DNA of 64,000 nt, taken from positions 31,899 to 95,898 of the forward strand of contig NZ_VUNQ01000010.1 of the NCBI RefSeq assembly GCF_009695605.1, given 5' to 3'. Position numbers and translations under genes: made by a program. The DNA is from Tissierella pigra. GTDB lineage: Bacteria > Bacillota > Clostridia > Tissierellales > Tissierellaceae. Below, piece by piece: positions 52,913 to 61,493 of this stretch. A model generated the notes under the pieces. It saw only the letters and a program-made list of their open reading frames with translations, made no database searches and was not told the origin of the DNA. Each line of letters begins with the position of its first letter. Positions within the stretch are counted from its first letter, which is position 1.

Positions 52913-54724
52913 TTATTTTACAACTGGAGGAAGAATTTTAAAGTTGTTTACATCTATAAGTCCTTTATCTGTTATTTTCCAAGCTGGGCTAGTAGATAAT
53001 GCTAAGAAAGATAAGTGCATAAGTGGTGCATGAATTTTACATCCTAAATCTTTCGTTATTACACTTTCTAATTCAGCTATTTTTCTACTTACTTCATGTC
53101 CGTCAAGTTCATCTGTTATAAGTCCCCCAACTGGTAATCTCATTTCAGATAATACTCTGCCTCTATTTGCGATTGCTATTCCCCCACCCATTTCTATAAC
53201 TGCATTTACTGCTATGGTCATATCCTTTATATTACTTCCAACAACCATTATATTATGAGTGTCATGAGCTACTGATTCTGCAAAAGCTCCTTCCTGCATA
53301 CCAAATCCTTTTACAAAGGCTTTTCCTATATTATTTGTTCTATTATATCTTTCTACACAGGCTATATATAAAGTATCTTTTTTAGTGTCTGCCTCTACTA
53401 CCCCTCTACTTACCCTTAGAGTTTCTTCTGATTTTCCCGTCAAATTTTGGTCTGGTATAACTTCTATACATCTTACTTGTGCCGATTCACCTTCTGCCTC
53501 TATTTCTAAATCCTTTTCAGAGATTGGTCCTATTTTAACAGAAGTCTTCACAACTCCAGGATAAATATATCTTGGCAAATCTATAAGAAGTTCCTTCTTT
53601 AGAGAAACTAGGTTTCCTTTTAGGAACACTCCTGCTATGGTCATTTCTTCTAAATTGTCTATTATGGCTATATCTGCCTGTTTTCCAGGAGATAGTACGC
53701 CTACATGGTCAAGACCAAAGTATGTAGCTGGATTTATAGTAACCATTTGAATAGCTTCTGCTGGACTTACTCCTTCTCTTATGGTTCTTCTTACTATTTC
53801 ATTCATATGTCCTATGGTTTCTAAGTCTGCAGCTACCATATCATCTGTAGCCAATATACATCGTCTTGAATCCATTCCTTCTTCTGTTACTGCTCTTATA
53901 CATTCTGCCATATTCTTTTGAGTAGATCCTTCCCTCATAAACAGATATACTCCTTGGCGAAGTTTCTCTACTGCTTCTTCCTTTGTTGTCGTTTCATGGC
54001 ATGAACATTTTCCACCTGTTGATATTATATGAGCTGCCAGTTCTTTACCAAATAATTCTGGAGCATTTCCATCTACTACCATATTCTTTGACTTAGCATA
54101 CATTGTTGATGCTAATAAATCTGTTATTATTTCTGGTGTATTTCTATAGACATGTTTTGCATTACTGAATCCCTGTAACTCTCCTATGCCTATTATGTTT
54201 TTATAGTTTAGTAGTTCTTCCATATCCTTTGAATTTACATCATATCCTGCTGTTTCTAAATCTGGACAATCTGGTGTAAGAGCAGGAACCACTAAATATA
54301 CATCAGATGGGACATGATCTATTTCGTCTGCCATAGCTTTCATTCCAACTGCACCTAAAGCATTTCCTATTTCATGAGGGTCTGCTACTAAAGTTGTTGT
54401 TCCTGAAGGTATAGACAGTCTTGAAAACTCTGTTACTGTAAGCATACTGGATTCAAAGTGCATATGGGAATCTATAAATCCAGGTGATAAATATCTTCCA
54501 CTTACATCTATAACTGTAGTCTCAGGTCCTATTAGTTCCTTACAATCTCCTACTAATAAAATATATTTATGTTTAATAGCAATATCAGCTTTATATATTT
54601 CTCTAGTAATTACATTTACTACATTACCACCTACAAGAACTGTATCTGCATGTTCTTTGCTGCCCATTAGGGCATCAATGGAAGTTCTGTATTCCATTGC
54701 CATTTTTAAATACTTAGTATCCAT
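52913..54724 (-). CDS. ade: Adenine deaminase
   Basis: Deaminates adenine to hypoxanthine with a binuclear metal site. 603 residues, the long bacterial Ade form. Motifs: GFIDSHMHFESSMLTVTEF (metal His residues) near residue 89, GIGELQGFSN near 185, the HEHK-like CSCHETTTKEE near 245, and LATDDMVAADL near 297 with the metal Asp. The C-terminal adenine-deaminase domain has VAHDTHNIMVVG and VGGLITDELDGHEV. It lies 18 bases after the vertex-protein gene, inside the microcompartment run, which makes purines the likely substrate of that organelle. Confidence 0.94.
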   Translation of the reverse strand: MDTKYLKMAMEYRTSIDALMGSKEHADTVLVGGNVVNVITREIYKADIAIKHKYILLVGDCKELIGPETTVIDVSGRYLSPGFIDSHMHFESSMLTVTEFSRLSIPSGTTTLVADPHEIGNALGAVGMKAMADEIDHVPSDVYLVVPALTPDCPDLETAGYDVNSKDMEELLNYKNIIGIGELQGFSNAKHVYRNTPEIITDLLASTMYAKSKNMVVDGNAPELFGKELAAHIISTGGKCSCHETTTKEEAVEKLRQGVYLFMREGSTQKNMAECIRAVTEEGMDSRRCILATDDMVAADLETIGHMNEIVRRTIREGVSPAEAIQMVTINPATYFGLDHVGVLSPGKQADIAIIDNLEEMTIAGVFLKGNLVSLKKELLIDLPRYIYPGVVKTSVKIGPISEKDLEIEAEGESAQVRCIEVIPDQNLTGKSEETLRVSRGVVEADTKKDTLYIACVERYNRTNNIGKAFVKGFGMQEGAFAESVAHDTHNIMVVGSNIKDMTIAVNAVIEMGGGIAIANRGRVLSEMRLPVGGLITDELDGHEVSRKIAELESVITKDLGCKIHAPLMHLSFLALSTSPAWKITDKGLIDVNNFKILPPVVK

Positions 54725-54742
54725 AAAGCCTATCTCTCCCTT

Positions 54743-55030
54743 CTATTTATTGCCTAATAGGCTTTTATTTATATCTATTTCATCTATTATACCTACTATG
54801 GAAGCATCTATAGGTGAATCCATTTTTCTTGCAGCAATTCTAGAGGCTGTTCCTGTAACAAATGCTACTAATTCTCCTATACCTGCACCTACAGTATCTA
54901 CAGCAATAATGGATTCTCCCAATGGATTCAAATCTAAATCTAGAGGCTGTGTAATCATCAGCTTAGTTCCTATTAGCTTTTCATCTTTTCTTGTGGCTAC
55001 AATTGTTCCAATTACTCTACCGATTTTCAT
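54743..55030 (-). CDS. Microcompartment vertex protein (BMC-P, EutN/CcmL family)
   Basis: Pentamer that caps the vertices of a bacterial microcompartment. 95 residues with MKIGRVIGTIVATRKDEKLIG, the conserved AVDTVGAGIGELVAFVTGTASRIA and PIDASIVGIID at the C-terminal end. It is the only BMC-P gene in the window. Located between the flavoprotein gene (11 bases) and adenine deaminase. Confidence 0.94.
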   Translation of the reverse strand: MKIGRVIGTIVATRKDEKLIGTKLMITQPLDLDLNPLGESIIAVDTVGAGIGELVAFVTGTASRIAARKMDSPIDASIVGIIDEIDINKSLLGNK

Positions 55031-55041
55031 ACTAAGCCTCC

Positions 55042-55803
55042 TTATATCATTTCTATTTTTATATTTTTGGCTGAAGCTTTATCTCTAGCCAAATGAGTTA
55101 CTATTGCTCCCTTAGGTAAGATCAATTTGCTATTTGAAGATAAATTTAGTATATCTTTTTCTGTTATTACTTTTTTATCTGGATTTTCTTCTGATTTAGA
55201 ATTTGATTTTATATTTTCATCCTCTACTCCTATTACTATATTTTCTGTGTATTTATTATGTTCTATCTCTATTGCCCCCATTTTCTTGGCTCTGTCCATG
55301 TGTCCCTCTAGTATAGACAATATCTCTTTATTGTTGGTTTCTTCTCCTAAATAATTCTTTACTCCTTCAAAGTCCATATATACATTTTTACTTTGGTACA
55401 TAAATGTCCATATTAAATTGGGGACAAAGGAGTCTATCATTCCTAGGGATATTTTAGAAATTGTATTTACAGTTATATTTGGGCAAATTATTCCAGAATA
55501 ATTTCTTGAAATTTCTTTTAGCCTTACAATATCTGACTCTCCATAAATATTTCTAGGAGACAAAATATTAGTAATCTTTCCTATATCCAATATTTGCTCT
55601 GCCATAAAAGAAAAAGCTAAAGATATTTTTATTCCTTTATTTTTTAGACATTTTATTTCTTCTATCTTTTTGTCTAAATTGTTATTAGAACCATTAAAAG
55701 CTACTATTATGGATTCTTTATTTCCTTGATTCCATTTGTTGTCTCCATTTAAAAGCCTTTTAGATATATCCTCCAATACATTTGAAGTTATCCTTGTTTT
55801 CAT
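55042..55803 (-). CDS. Microcompartment-associated flavoprotein-like protein
   Basis: 253 residues with weak similarity in layout to Firmicute ethanolamine-type microcompartment proteins of unknown role and to the flavoprotein (UbiX/Dfp) fold: IIVAFNGSNNNLDKKIEEIKCLKNKGIKISLAFSFMAEQILD, and YSGIICPNITVNTISKISLGMIDSF, which recalls the phosphate- or flavin-contacting Asn/Thr loops. The last 40 residues, ITEKDILNLSSNSKLILPKGAIVTHLARD, match a short module that I know from several microcompartment-associated proteins. Flavin binding is inferred. It lies between hexamer and pentamer genes and is therefore likely to be part of the organelle. Confidence 0.65.
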   Translation of the reverse strand: MKTRITSNVLEDISKRLLNGDNKWNQGNKESIIVAFNGSNNNLDKKIEEIKCLKNKGIKISLAFSFMAEQILDIGKITNILSPRNIYGESDIVRLKEISRNYSGIICPNITVNTISKISLGMIDSFVPNLIWTFMYQSKNVYMDFEGVKNYLGEETNNKEILSILEGHMDRAKKMGAIEIEHNKYTENIVIGVEDENIKSNSKSEENPDKKVITEKDILNLSSNSKLILPKGAIVTHLARDKASAKNIKIEMI

Positions 55804-55819
55804 CTAAAACACTCCAATG

Positions 55820-56098
55820 TTATTCATATTGTTTTAAGATAACTCTTTCCACTTCTGCATGTGGTCTTGGTATTACATGAACGGAGTGAAGTTCTCCTAC
55901 ATTTCTAGCGGCTTCTGCTCCTGCATCTACTGCTGCCTTCACTGCACCTACATCTCCTCTAACCATTACTGTTACAAGACCAAATCCAATCTTTTCGTAT
56001 CCTACTAAAGTAACGTTTGCAGCCTTTACCATAGCATCTGCTGCCTCTATACTACCTACTAATCCTTTAGTTTCAACTAATCCTAATGCTTGACTCAT
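55820..56098 (-). CDS. Microcompartment hexamer shell protein (BMC-H) 1
   Basis: A 92-residue PduA/EutM-type shell tile: [59 protein letters not shown] and the C-terminal [11 protein letters not shown]. The pore loop reads KIGFGL where the common sequence is KIGSGL, so a Phe replaces the small residue lining the central pore. Together with two other BMC-H genes it should build the facets. Confidence 0.96.
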   Translation of the reverse strand: MSQALGLVETKGLVGSIEAADAMVKAANVTLVGYEKIGFGLVTVMVRGDVGAVKAAVDAGAEAARNVGELHSVHVIPRPHAEVERVILKQYE

Positions 56099-56138
56099 AA
56101 TTTATTCCTCCTTATGGATTTCTTATTCTATATTTTAT

Positions 56139-56504
56139 TTATTTTTTGTTTTCTTCTTTATTTTCTTGCTTTGCCACTTTCTTTGTTTCCTTCTTATTGA
56201 CTTTATTTTTTACATTTTTAGCAAACTTAGATATTAGTGCATCTACTTCATCATGAGGTCTTGGGATTACATGAGATGAAAAAATTACTCCTACTCTATT
56301 TCCCGCAGTTACTGCTGCATCTACTGCCGCTTGAACTGCTGCCACTTCTCCTGCTATTTGAATATTTACTCCCACAGATTTACCTACTCCTATGATTTTC
56401 TCAAATCCAACTAAAGTTACATCAGCAGCTTTACTAGCCGCATCTAAGGCTGTAACTGCTGTAGTTAAACCTAATGCTTCTATAAGTCCCAATGCTTTAT
56501 TCAT
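56139..56504 (-). CDS. Microcompartment hexamer shell protein (BMC-H) 2 with charged tail
   Basis: 121 residues: a BMC domain (residues 3-90; ALGLIEALGLTTAVTALDAASKAADVTLVGFEKI; SSHVIPRPHDEVD) followed by about 25 residues of Lys/Glu/Asn repeats (VNKKETKKVAKQENKEEN). The pore region is altered and longer: GFEKIIGVGKSVGVNIQIAG instead of [16 protein letters not shown]. The tail probably projects from one face and may bind cargo, nucleic acid or other shells. Second of three hexamer genes. Confidence 0.94.
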   Translation of the reverse strand: MNKALGLIEALGLTTAVTALDAASKAADVTLVGFEKIIGVGKSVGVNIQIAGEVAAVQAAVDAAVTAGNRVGVIFSSHVIPRPHDEVDALISKFAKNVKNKVNKKETKKVAKQENKEENKK

Positions 56505-56520
56505 TTCACACCTCCCATTA

Positions 56521-56751
56521 CTAACGGTTATTTTTTACTCTTTCCGCTGCTTCCTCTAAGGTTATTGCTTTTACTCCATTTACTTCTTCTATTACTTGTC
56601 TTTCCCTGTTTATTATATCTGAGATTATTCTACTTTCTCCGCCGTATAGATTCCCTACATTACTAGTTTTGTTTTGTACCATGTTGCTTATTATAGGTCT
56701 ATTTCCATTGATTATATTGCCCATGGCAATTCTAGATAAAGGATTTGCCAT
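56521..56751 (-). CDS. Small unknown protein encoded among shell genes
   Basis: A 76-residue protein I do not recognise. The N-terminal part (MANPLSRIAMGNIINGNRPI) is mildly hydrophobic; residues 40-76 form a likely amphipathic helix (RIISDIINRERQVIEEVNGV and ITLEEAAERVKNN). No Cys and no membrane segment. It lies 16 bases after shell gene 2 and 2 bases before shell gene 3, so translation is coupled to the shell. Candidates are a shell-interior adaptor or a cargo-docking protein. ATG is in frame with an adequate GTGGTGA site. Confidence 0.72.
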   Translation of the reverse strand: MANPLSRIAMGNIINGNRPIISNMVQNKTSNVGNLYGGESRIISDIINRERQVIEEVNGVKAITLEEAAERVKNNR

Positions 56752-56753
56752 AA

Positions 56754-57035
56754 TTATTCACCACCATCAAAATCAAATATTTTATCTACTTCATCATGAG
56801 GTCTTGGAATTACATTAGCAGATACTACTTCTGCTACCATTGCACCTCGTTCTTTTCCTGTCTCTACTGCAGCGGTTACTGCTGCCACATCTCCCGTTAC
56901 TGTAACAGAAACTAATCCAGAGCCTACTATTTGAAAATCCATAATCTTTACACTGGCAGCTTTTGTCATAGCATCTGCCACTTCAAGAGCCGCAACAAAT
57001 GACTTAGTTTCAACCATTCCTATAGCTTCTCTCAC
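56754..57035 (-). CDS. Microcompartment hexamer shell protein (BMC-H) 3
   Basis: A 93-residue BMC domain: EAIGMVETKSFVAALEVADAMTKAASVKIMDFQIVGSGLVSVTVTGDVAAVTAAVETG, ending SANVIPRPHDEVDKIFDFDGGE. The pore loop is QIVGSGL, a third variant within this locus, and the tail is acidic. First shell gene in the transcript, 16 bases behind the UbiD-type decarboxylase gene. Confidence 0.95.
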   Translation of the reverse strand: MREAIGMVETKSFVAALEVADAMTKAASVKIMDFQIVGSGLVSVTVTGDVAAVTAAVETGKERGAMVAEVVSANVIPRPHDEVDKIFDFDGGE

Positions 57036-57051
57036 TTACCTCACCAACTTT

Positions 57052-58389
57052 CTAAATATTTGGAAAGTATTTACTTATATCTATATTATCATATTCTGGT
57101 ATAATAGCCCTACTAAATTTTCCTGTATTGTCTTCCAAAGGTTTAGTAGCATCTATTCCAACCTTATCTGTTACTCCTCTTATATCATGGGATGGCTCTA
57201 ACGATGAACCTAAAGCCCCTTCCACTATGGTATAATCCATAGATGCCTGTGATCTTGTAGTTATTGCCCATTCTATTTCTTGAAGGTCAAATATATTTAC
57301 ATCCTCATTTACTATTACTACCTGTTTTAAGTCCTTATTTAATCCTAATGCAGCTAATATTGCAGTTTTCGCATCACCTTTTTTATGTTTCCTTATGGCA
57401 ATAAAAGCATTGAATCTATATCCTCCGCCTTCTGTTACATTTACATCTACTACATCTACTTGATTTTTCAAGTGATAGTATAGTTCCATTTCCCTTATAA
57501 GTCCATTTGATACATGTTCTTCCCTACAAGGAAATGCTGTTTGATATATTGGATTATTTCTATGAAGAATACAATCTACCTCTATTATTGGATGAGGTGC
57601 TTGTGCTCCATAATATCCCATTAATTCTCCAAAAGGCCCTTCTAATTCTCTTTTATTGGGAACAATTCTTCCTTCTAAAACTATTTCCGCATTGGCTGGA
57701 ACTAGAAGGTCTACTGTTTCACAAGGTACAAGTTCTAAAGGTTCACCTCTTAAACTACTGTCTACCATATATTTATCTACACCATAGGTGGCTGAACTTA
57801 TTTGACTAGCCATTAAAAATGGGGCATCGTACCCTAAAATTATGGCTACTTCCAAGGGTTTTCCTTGTTTTTCAAGTTCTAAAAAATCATTAGTCAGCTT
57901 TGGCGATGCTATAAGAGCTGAAAGTTGATTTCCTCCATTTACTTGTAATCTTCTTATGGAAGTAAAAAATTTACCTGTATCAGGATCTTTTACTACCATT
58001 ACTCCTGCTGTTATAAAGCTTGATGAATCTTTTTCCTGAAATTTATTTATAGGTAGAATCCTTTGAATATCTATATTTCTTTTTATTATATTTTCTTTAA
58101 CTTTTCCATTACTAACTACTTTATATGGTTGTGGATTCACTATGGAATTCATAAATCTTTCTATTCTATTGTTATGGTCAATTCCTAGCAAATCATATAT
58201 TAACATTCTGTCTCCATAAAGTCCTCCTACAGAAGACAATGGATTTCCCTTTATGTTATTAAATAACATAGGTACTTTATTATTGAAATATTTTAGAACT
58301 GCTCCCATTTCATATATATAATCTACTTCTTTATCAGTTTCTAAAAGGGAATTGTTAGCCCTTAGCGTTTCTAAGGTAGATCTTAACAC
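57052..58389 (-). CDS. UbiD-family decarboxylase
   Basis: Reversible (de)carboxylase that uses prenylated FMN. 445 residues: N-terminal [33 protein letters not shown], metal- and cofactor-binding [32 protein letters not shown], and the catalytic region [21 protein letters not shown] with the expected Arg and Glu residues near 248-258. Start is GTG at 58389 after GGAGGGAG. It directly follows its maturation partner UbiX and precedes shell genes. In this setting the likely substrate is an imidazole carboxylate (4-amino-5-imidazolecarboxylate), but UbiD enzymes also act on aromatic acids. Confidence 0.9.
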   Translation of the reverse strand: MLRSTLETLRANNSLLETDKEVDYIYEMGAVLKYFNNKVPMLFNNIKGNPLSSVGGLYGDRMLIYDLLGIDHNNRIERFMNSIVNPQPYKVVSNGKVKENIIKRNIDIQRILPINKFQEKDSSSFITAGVMVVKDPDTGKFFTSIRRLQVNGGNQLSALIASPKLTNDFLELEKQGKPLEVAIILGYDAPFLMASQISSATYGVDKYMVDSSLRGEPLELVPCETVDLLVPANAEIVLEGRIVPNKRELEGPFGELMGYYGAQAPHPIIEVDCILHRNNPIYQTAFPCREEHVSNGLIREMELYYHLKNQVDVVDVNVTEGGGYRFNAFIAIRKHKKGDAKTAILAALGLNKDLKQVVIVNEDVNIFDLQEIEWAITTRSQASMDYTIVEGALGSSLEPSHDIRGVTDKVGIDATKPLEDNTGKFSRAIIPEYDNIDISKYFPNI

Positions 58390-58410
58390 TTATATTCTCC
58401 CTCCTTATAC

Positions 58411-58968
58411 TTATTGTCCTGTCCATCTATTAACTAGGTCATTGTCTATTTCTAAAGCATCTAATATTCTTCCTGTCATATTAAATACTATATCTTCTAT
58501 AGTTTCTGGATGATTGTAAAATCCTGGACTTAGTGGAAATATGGTTACATTCATTTTAGAAAGCTTTAACATATTCTCTAGGTGTATGGAGCTTAATGGA
58601 GTTTCTCTAGGTACTAAAATTAGCTTTCTTCCTTCTTTTATAGTTACATCACAGGCACGGGCTATTAAAGAATCAGAAAAGCCATAGGCAACAGAGGATA
58701 ATGTCTTCATGGAGCAAGGCAATACTATCATTTTATCTACCTTAAAAGAGCCACTGGCTATAGGTGCTGCAAAGTTTTTATTATCATGATAATATGTTGC
58801 TAAGGATTTTAATTCTTCTAAGCTTACTCCACATTCATGTTCCGTTACATACTCCCCCATGGTGGAAACTACAAGATGAGTTTCGATATTTAATTCTTTT
58901 AATGCCTTTAGAAGAGAAATAGCATAAATAGATCCACTACCTCCAGATACTCCAACTACTATTTTCAT
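58411..58968 (-). CDS. ubiX: UbiX-family flavin prenyltransferase
   Basis: Makes prenylated FMN for UbiD enzymes. 185 residues with VGVSGGSGSIYAISLLKAL (FMN loop), MIVLPCSMKTLSSVAYGFSDSLIARACDVTIKEGRKLILVPRETPLSSIHLENML, and the C-terminal MTGRILDALEI. All match the family closely. It sits 21 bases upstream of the UbiD gene, the usual pairing. Confidence 0.94.
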   Translation of the reverse strand: MKIVVGVSGGSGSIYAISLLKALKELNIETHLVVSTMGEYVTEHECGVSLEELKSLATYYHDNKNFAAPIASGSFKVDKMIVLPCSMKTLSSVAYGFSDSLIARACDVTIKEGRKLILVPRETPLSSIHLENMLKLSKMNVTIFPLSPGFYNHPETIEDIVFNMTGRILDALEIDNDLVNRWTGQ

Positions 58969-58996
58969 CTTTTTTCCTCACTTTCTATGTACTAAT

Positions 58997-59017
58997 TAGG
59001 CGGTCTTTGACCGCCTA
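58997..59017 (-). terminator. Intercistronic hairpin after the isochorismatase-like gene
   Basis: TAGGCGGTC and GACCGCCTA pair around AAA/TTT. No T-run follows on the minus strand, so probably a partial terminator or mRNA stability element within the operon. Confidence 0.55.
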
Positions 59018-59020
59018 TTA

Positions 59021-59632
59021 TTATTCTACTTTATTTTCTGGATCTCCTCCACCTGTCCATGGATCTAAACCTTTTTCCCAAGCATCTTTATATTCATCGA
59101 AATCCATTAACTTTGTAAATATACTTAAATCTTTCAAACCATTTTCGTGCATTTCTTCAGTCTTAGAGTGAATTGCATCTGTAAGTGAAATAACCTTATA
59201 TGCCCTAGCTAAAGCATCTGTAGCAGTTGACCTTACACATACATTAGTCCAAGTACCAGTTACAACAACAGTATCTATATTCTCTTCTCTTAAATAAAGG
59301 TCTAGATCAGTATAAGCAAATCCACTATGTCTTCTTTTCTTTACTATATATTCGTCTCCCTCAGGCTTTAATTCAGGAACAAAGTCTGAACCCCAAGTTC
59401 CATCTACTGCATGAACTGGTCTTACTTTAAAGTCTGCATCATTTTTTCTATGGGCTTCTTGAATATGAACTAATTGCACATCATCATTTCCATTAGCATT
59501 TCTCTCTCTTACCCATTTAAAAATCTCTTGCAGCTTTGGAGTTATTATTGCTGTTCCCTCACAGAATAAAGCTCCCTTTGGATTAGCAAAATCATTTAAC
59601 ATATCTATTATTAAAATCGCATGTCTAGCCAT
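59021..59632 (-). CDS. Isochorismatase-fold amidohydrolase (cysteine hydrolase)
   Basis: 203 residues, the fold of ureidoacrylate hydrolase, N-carbamoylsarcosine amidase and triuret hydrolase. The triad can be seen: Asp in ILIIDMLNDF (residue 10), Lys in YIVKKRRHSGF (near 98), Cys in TGTWTNVCVRSTATDAL (near 131). The C-terminal tail WEKGLDPWTGGGDPENKVE is unusual. The type of reaction known for this family, release of ammonia and CO2 from a ureido or carbamoyl group, fits removal of the ureido group from 4-ureido-5-imidazolecarboxylate. That assignment is inferred from the operon alone. Confidence 0.86.
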   Translation of the reverse strand: MARHAILIIDMLNDFANPKGALFCEGTAIITPKLQEIFKWVRERNANGNDDVQLVHIQEAHRKNDADFKVRPVHAVDGTWGSDFVPELKPEGDEYIVKKRRHSGFAYTDLDLYLREENIDTVVVTGTWTNVCVRSTATDALARAYKVISLTDAIHSKTEEMHENGLKDLSIFTKLMDFDEYKDAWEKGLDPWTGGGDPENKVE

Positions 59633-59651
59633 CTATATTCCTCCTATATTC

Positions 59652-61250
59652 TTAAAACTTTATTTGTCTTGGTAAAATTTGAATACTTTGTCTCTTTACG
59701 AATTGTCCAAATCCTGGTTTAATCATGATTCCATCAATATTTCTTATATGTTTATCTATTACTTCAGGATGTTCTTTTCTATAACTCTTTTCATACTCTG
59801 CACTATGGGCATGAGGATAGTTTTCAAATATTCTACTATATTTTTCCTCTACTCTCTTTGGATAGTTGTGAACTATTTCCTCCAGTTCATTATCTGTTAA
59901 ATCTCTTAATTTACTTTCTTCTACATCTTTAAATACTAAATGTCCACGAACTATGGTTTGAGCTACTTTTCCTGTTAGTTCCATTCCTTCCAATGGAGTA
60001 TATCCACACATAGATGCTTGAGTCTTAGGATCTATGGTCCATTTCTTTTCTAAATCTATTATAGTAAAGTCTGCATCTGAGCCTATGTTCATTGCACCTT
60101 TCTTTGGATATATTCCATAATGGATTGCAGCATTCTTACTTAATATATCAACTAGTTTACTTAAAGATATTCTTCCTTTATTGTAACCTTCACTTACAAT
60201 AATAGGAACCATAGTCTCTACTCCAGGTATTCCAGGAAATGCAGTCCAGATATTCATTCCTTCTTTTGCTTTTTCACTTTCTATTTCATAAGGAGCATGG
60301 TCTGTGGCTATGAAATCAATACTTCCATTGTTTATTCCTTCCCATTGCTCTTCATTATCTTTTTTAGTTCTAAGAGGTGGAGCTATTTTTGCACAAGCAC
60401 CATGCTTTGTCATAGCGTCTTGATAATTTAATGTTAAATAGTGAGGACAGGATTCTGATGTTACGTTTAATCCTCTTTTCTTCGCATCCCCTACTAATTT
60501 AGCACCTATTCCTGTACTCATATGGACTATATGAAGTCTTGCTCCTGAATCTTCAGCAAAACTTATACCTAACTCTATGGCAACTTTTTCTGCCAATTCC
60601 ATTCTGGCTTCTGCCCAAGCAGGTCCATCCATTCTTCCTTCTTCACGGAATTTATTTACATAGTAGTCACACATAGAATAATTCTCTGCATGAATTCCTA
60701 TTGGAAGTCCTGTTTTTGCTACTGCTTTAAAAGCTTCGTACATTTCTGGGTCTGTAACTCTAGGGAAAGTAGGTACTGAAGGTGTCATATATGCTTTAAA
60801 TGCTACTACTCCATAGTCTGCCTGTTCTTGTACATGGTCTAGCCACCCTTCTCTTACATCTTCTCCTGTTACTCCTCCCCACATGGCAAAATCCACTAAA
60901 GCCTGAGGTTTAACTAAATCCAATTTCAACTCTAATTGTTCCACACTTCTTGCAGATGGTACAGAACAACAAGGCATATCAATAATTGTAGTTACTCCAC
61001 CACGAGCAGCAGCTGCTGTACCTGTTAGGAAGTTTTCTCTATGAGGAAATCCTTGATACATAAAATGGGTATGGGAATCTATACATCCAGGTAAGGTTAA
61101 GTTACCTTCTGCATCTATTATTTCCTTTGCCTCTATACCATCAATATTATCTAGGAATCCAGCAATTTTTTCATCTTTTACTAAGATATTAGTAAGTACA
61201 GTGTCATCGTTTTGAGGAATTCTTGCATTTTTTATTATTACATCATACAT
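59652..61250 (-). CDS. Hydantoinase/allantoinase-type cyclic amidohydrolase with C-terminal extension
   Basis: Ring-opening metal hydrolase of the dihydroorotase superfamily, 532 residues. Metal sites: LPGCIDSHTHFMYQG (HxH) near residue 61, carboxylated Lys in VAFKAYMTPSV near 152, His in HAENYS and RLHIVHMSTG, and Asp in IDFIATDHAPYE near 318. About 80 residues beyond the usual end (after TIVRGHLVF) form a helical, charged extension with NYPHAHSAEYEKSYRKEHPEVIDK and end RQSIQILPRQIKF. As first gene of the microcompartment run it is the candidate for xanthine ring opening; hydantoin, allantoin or dihydropyrimidine are alternatives. Confidence 0.86.
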   Translation of the reverse strand: MYDVIIKNARIPQNDDTVLTNILVKDEKIAGFLDNIDGIEAKEIIDAEGNLTLPGCIDSHTHFMYQGFPHRENFLTGTAAAARGGVTTIIDMPCCSVPSARSVEQLELKLDLVKPQALVDFAMWGGVTGEDVREGWLDHVQEQADYGVVAFKAYMTPSVPTFPRVTDPEMYEAFKAVAKTGLPIGIHAENYSMCDYYVNKFREEGRMDGPAWAEARMELAEKVAIELGISFAEDSGARLHIVHMSTGIGAKLVGDAKKRGLNVTSESCPHYLTLNYQDAMTKHGACAKIAPPLRTKKDNEEQWEGINNGSIDFIATDHAPYEIESEKAKEGMNIWTAFPGIPGVETMVPIIVSEGYNKGRISLSKLVDILSKNAAIHYGIYPKKGAMNIGSDADFTIIDLEKKWTIDPKTQASMCGYTPLEGMELTGKVAQTIVRGHLVFKDVEESKLRDLTDNELEEIVHNYPKRVEEKYSRIFENYPHAHSAEYEKSYRKEHPEVIDKHIRNIDGIMIKPGFGQFVKRQSIQILPRQIKF

Positions 61251-61493
61251 AATTTTTCCCCCTTCTAAATTAATTTTGTATTAATAATAACACATTAATA
61301 AAAAATAAGCCTTGTTAGTTTACTATAAAAATATACTAAAGAATTGAATTTAATACCAATTTTTTTGTTAGTTTTTTATAATTTTTTGTATATCTTTTAT
61401 ATATGATTTAAATTAACAATTAGTTATAATAAAAATTAAATAATACACATATCTATATATGATGTAGCAAAATATTATTGGGGAGGAGATTTT

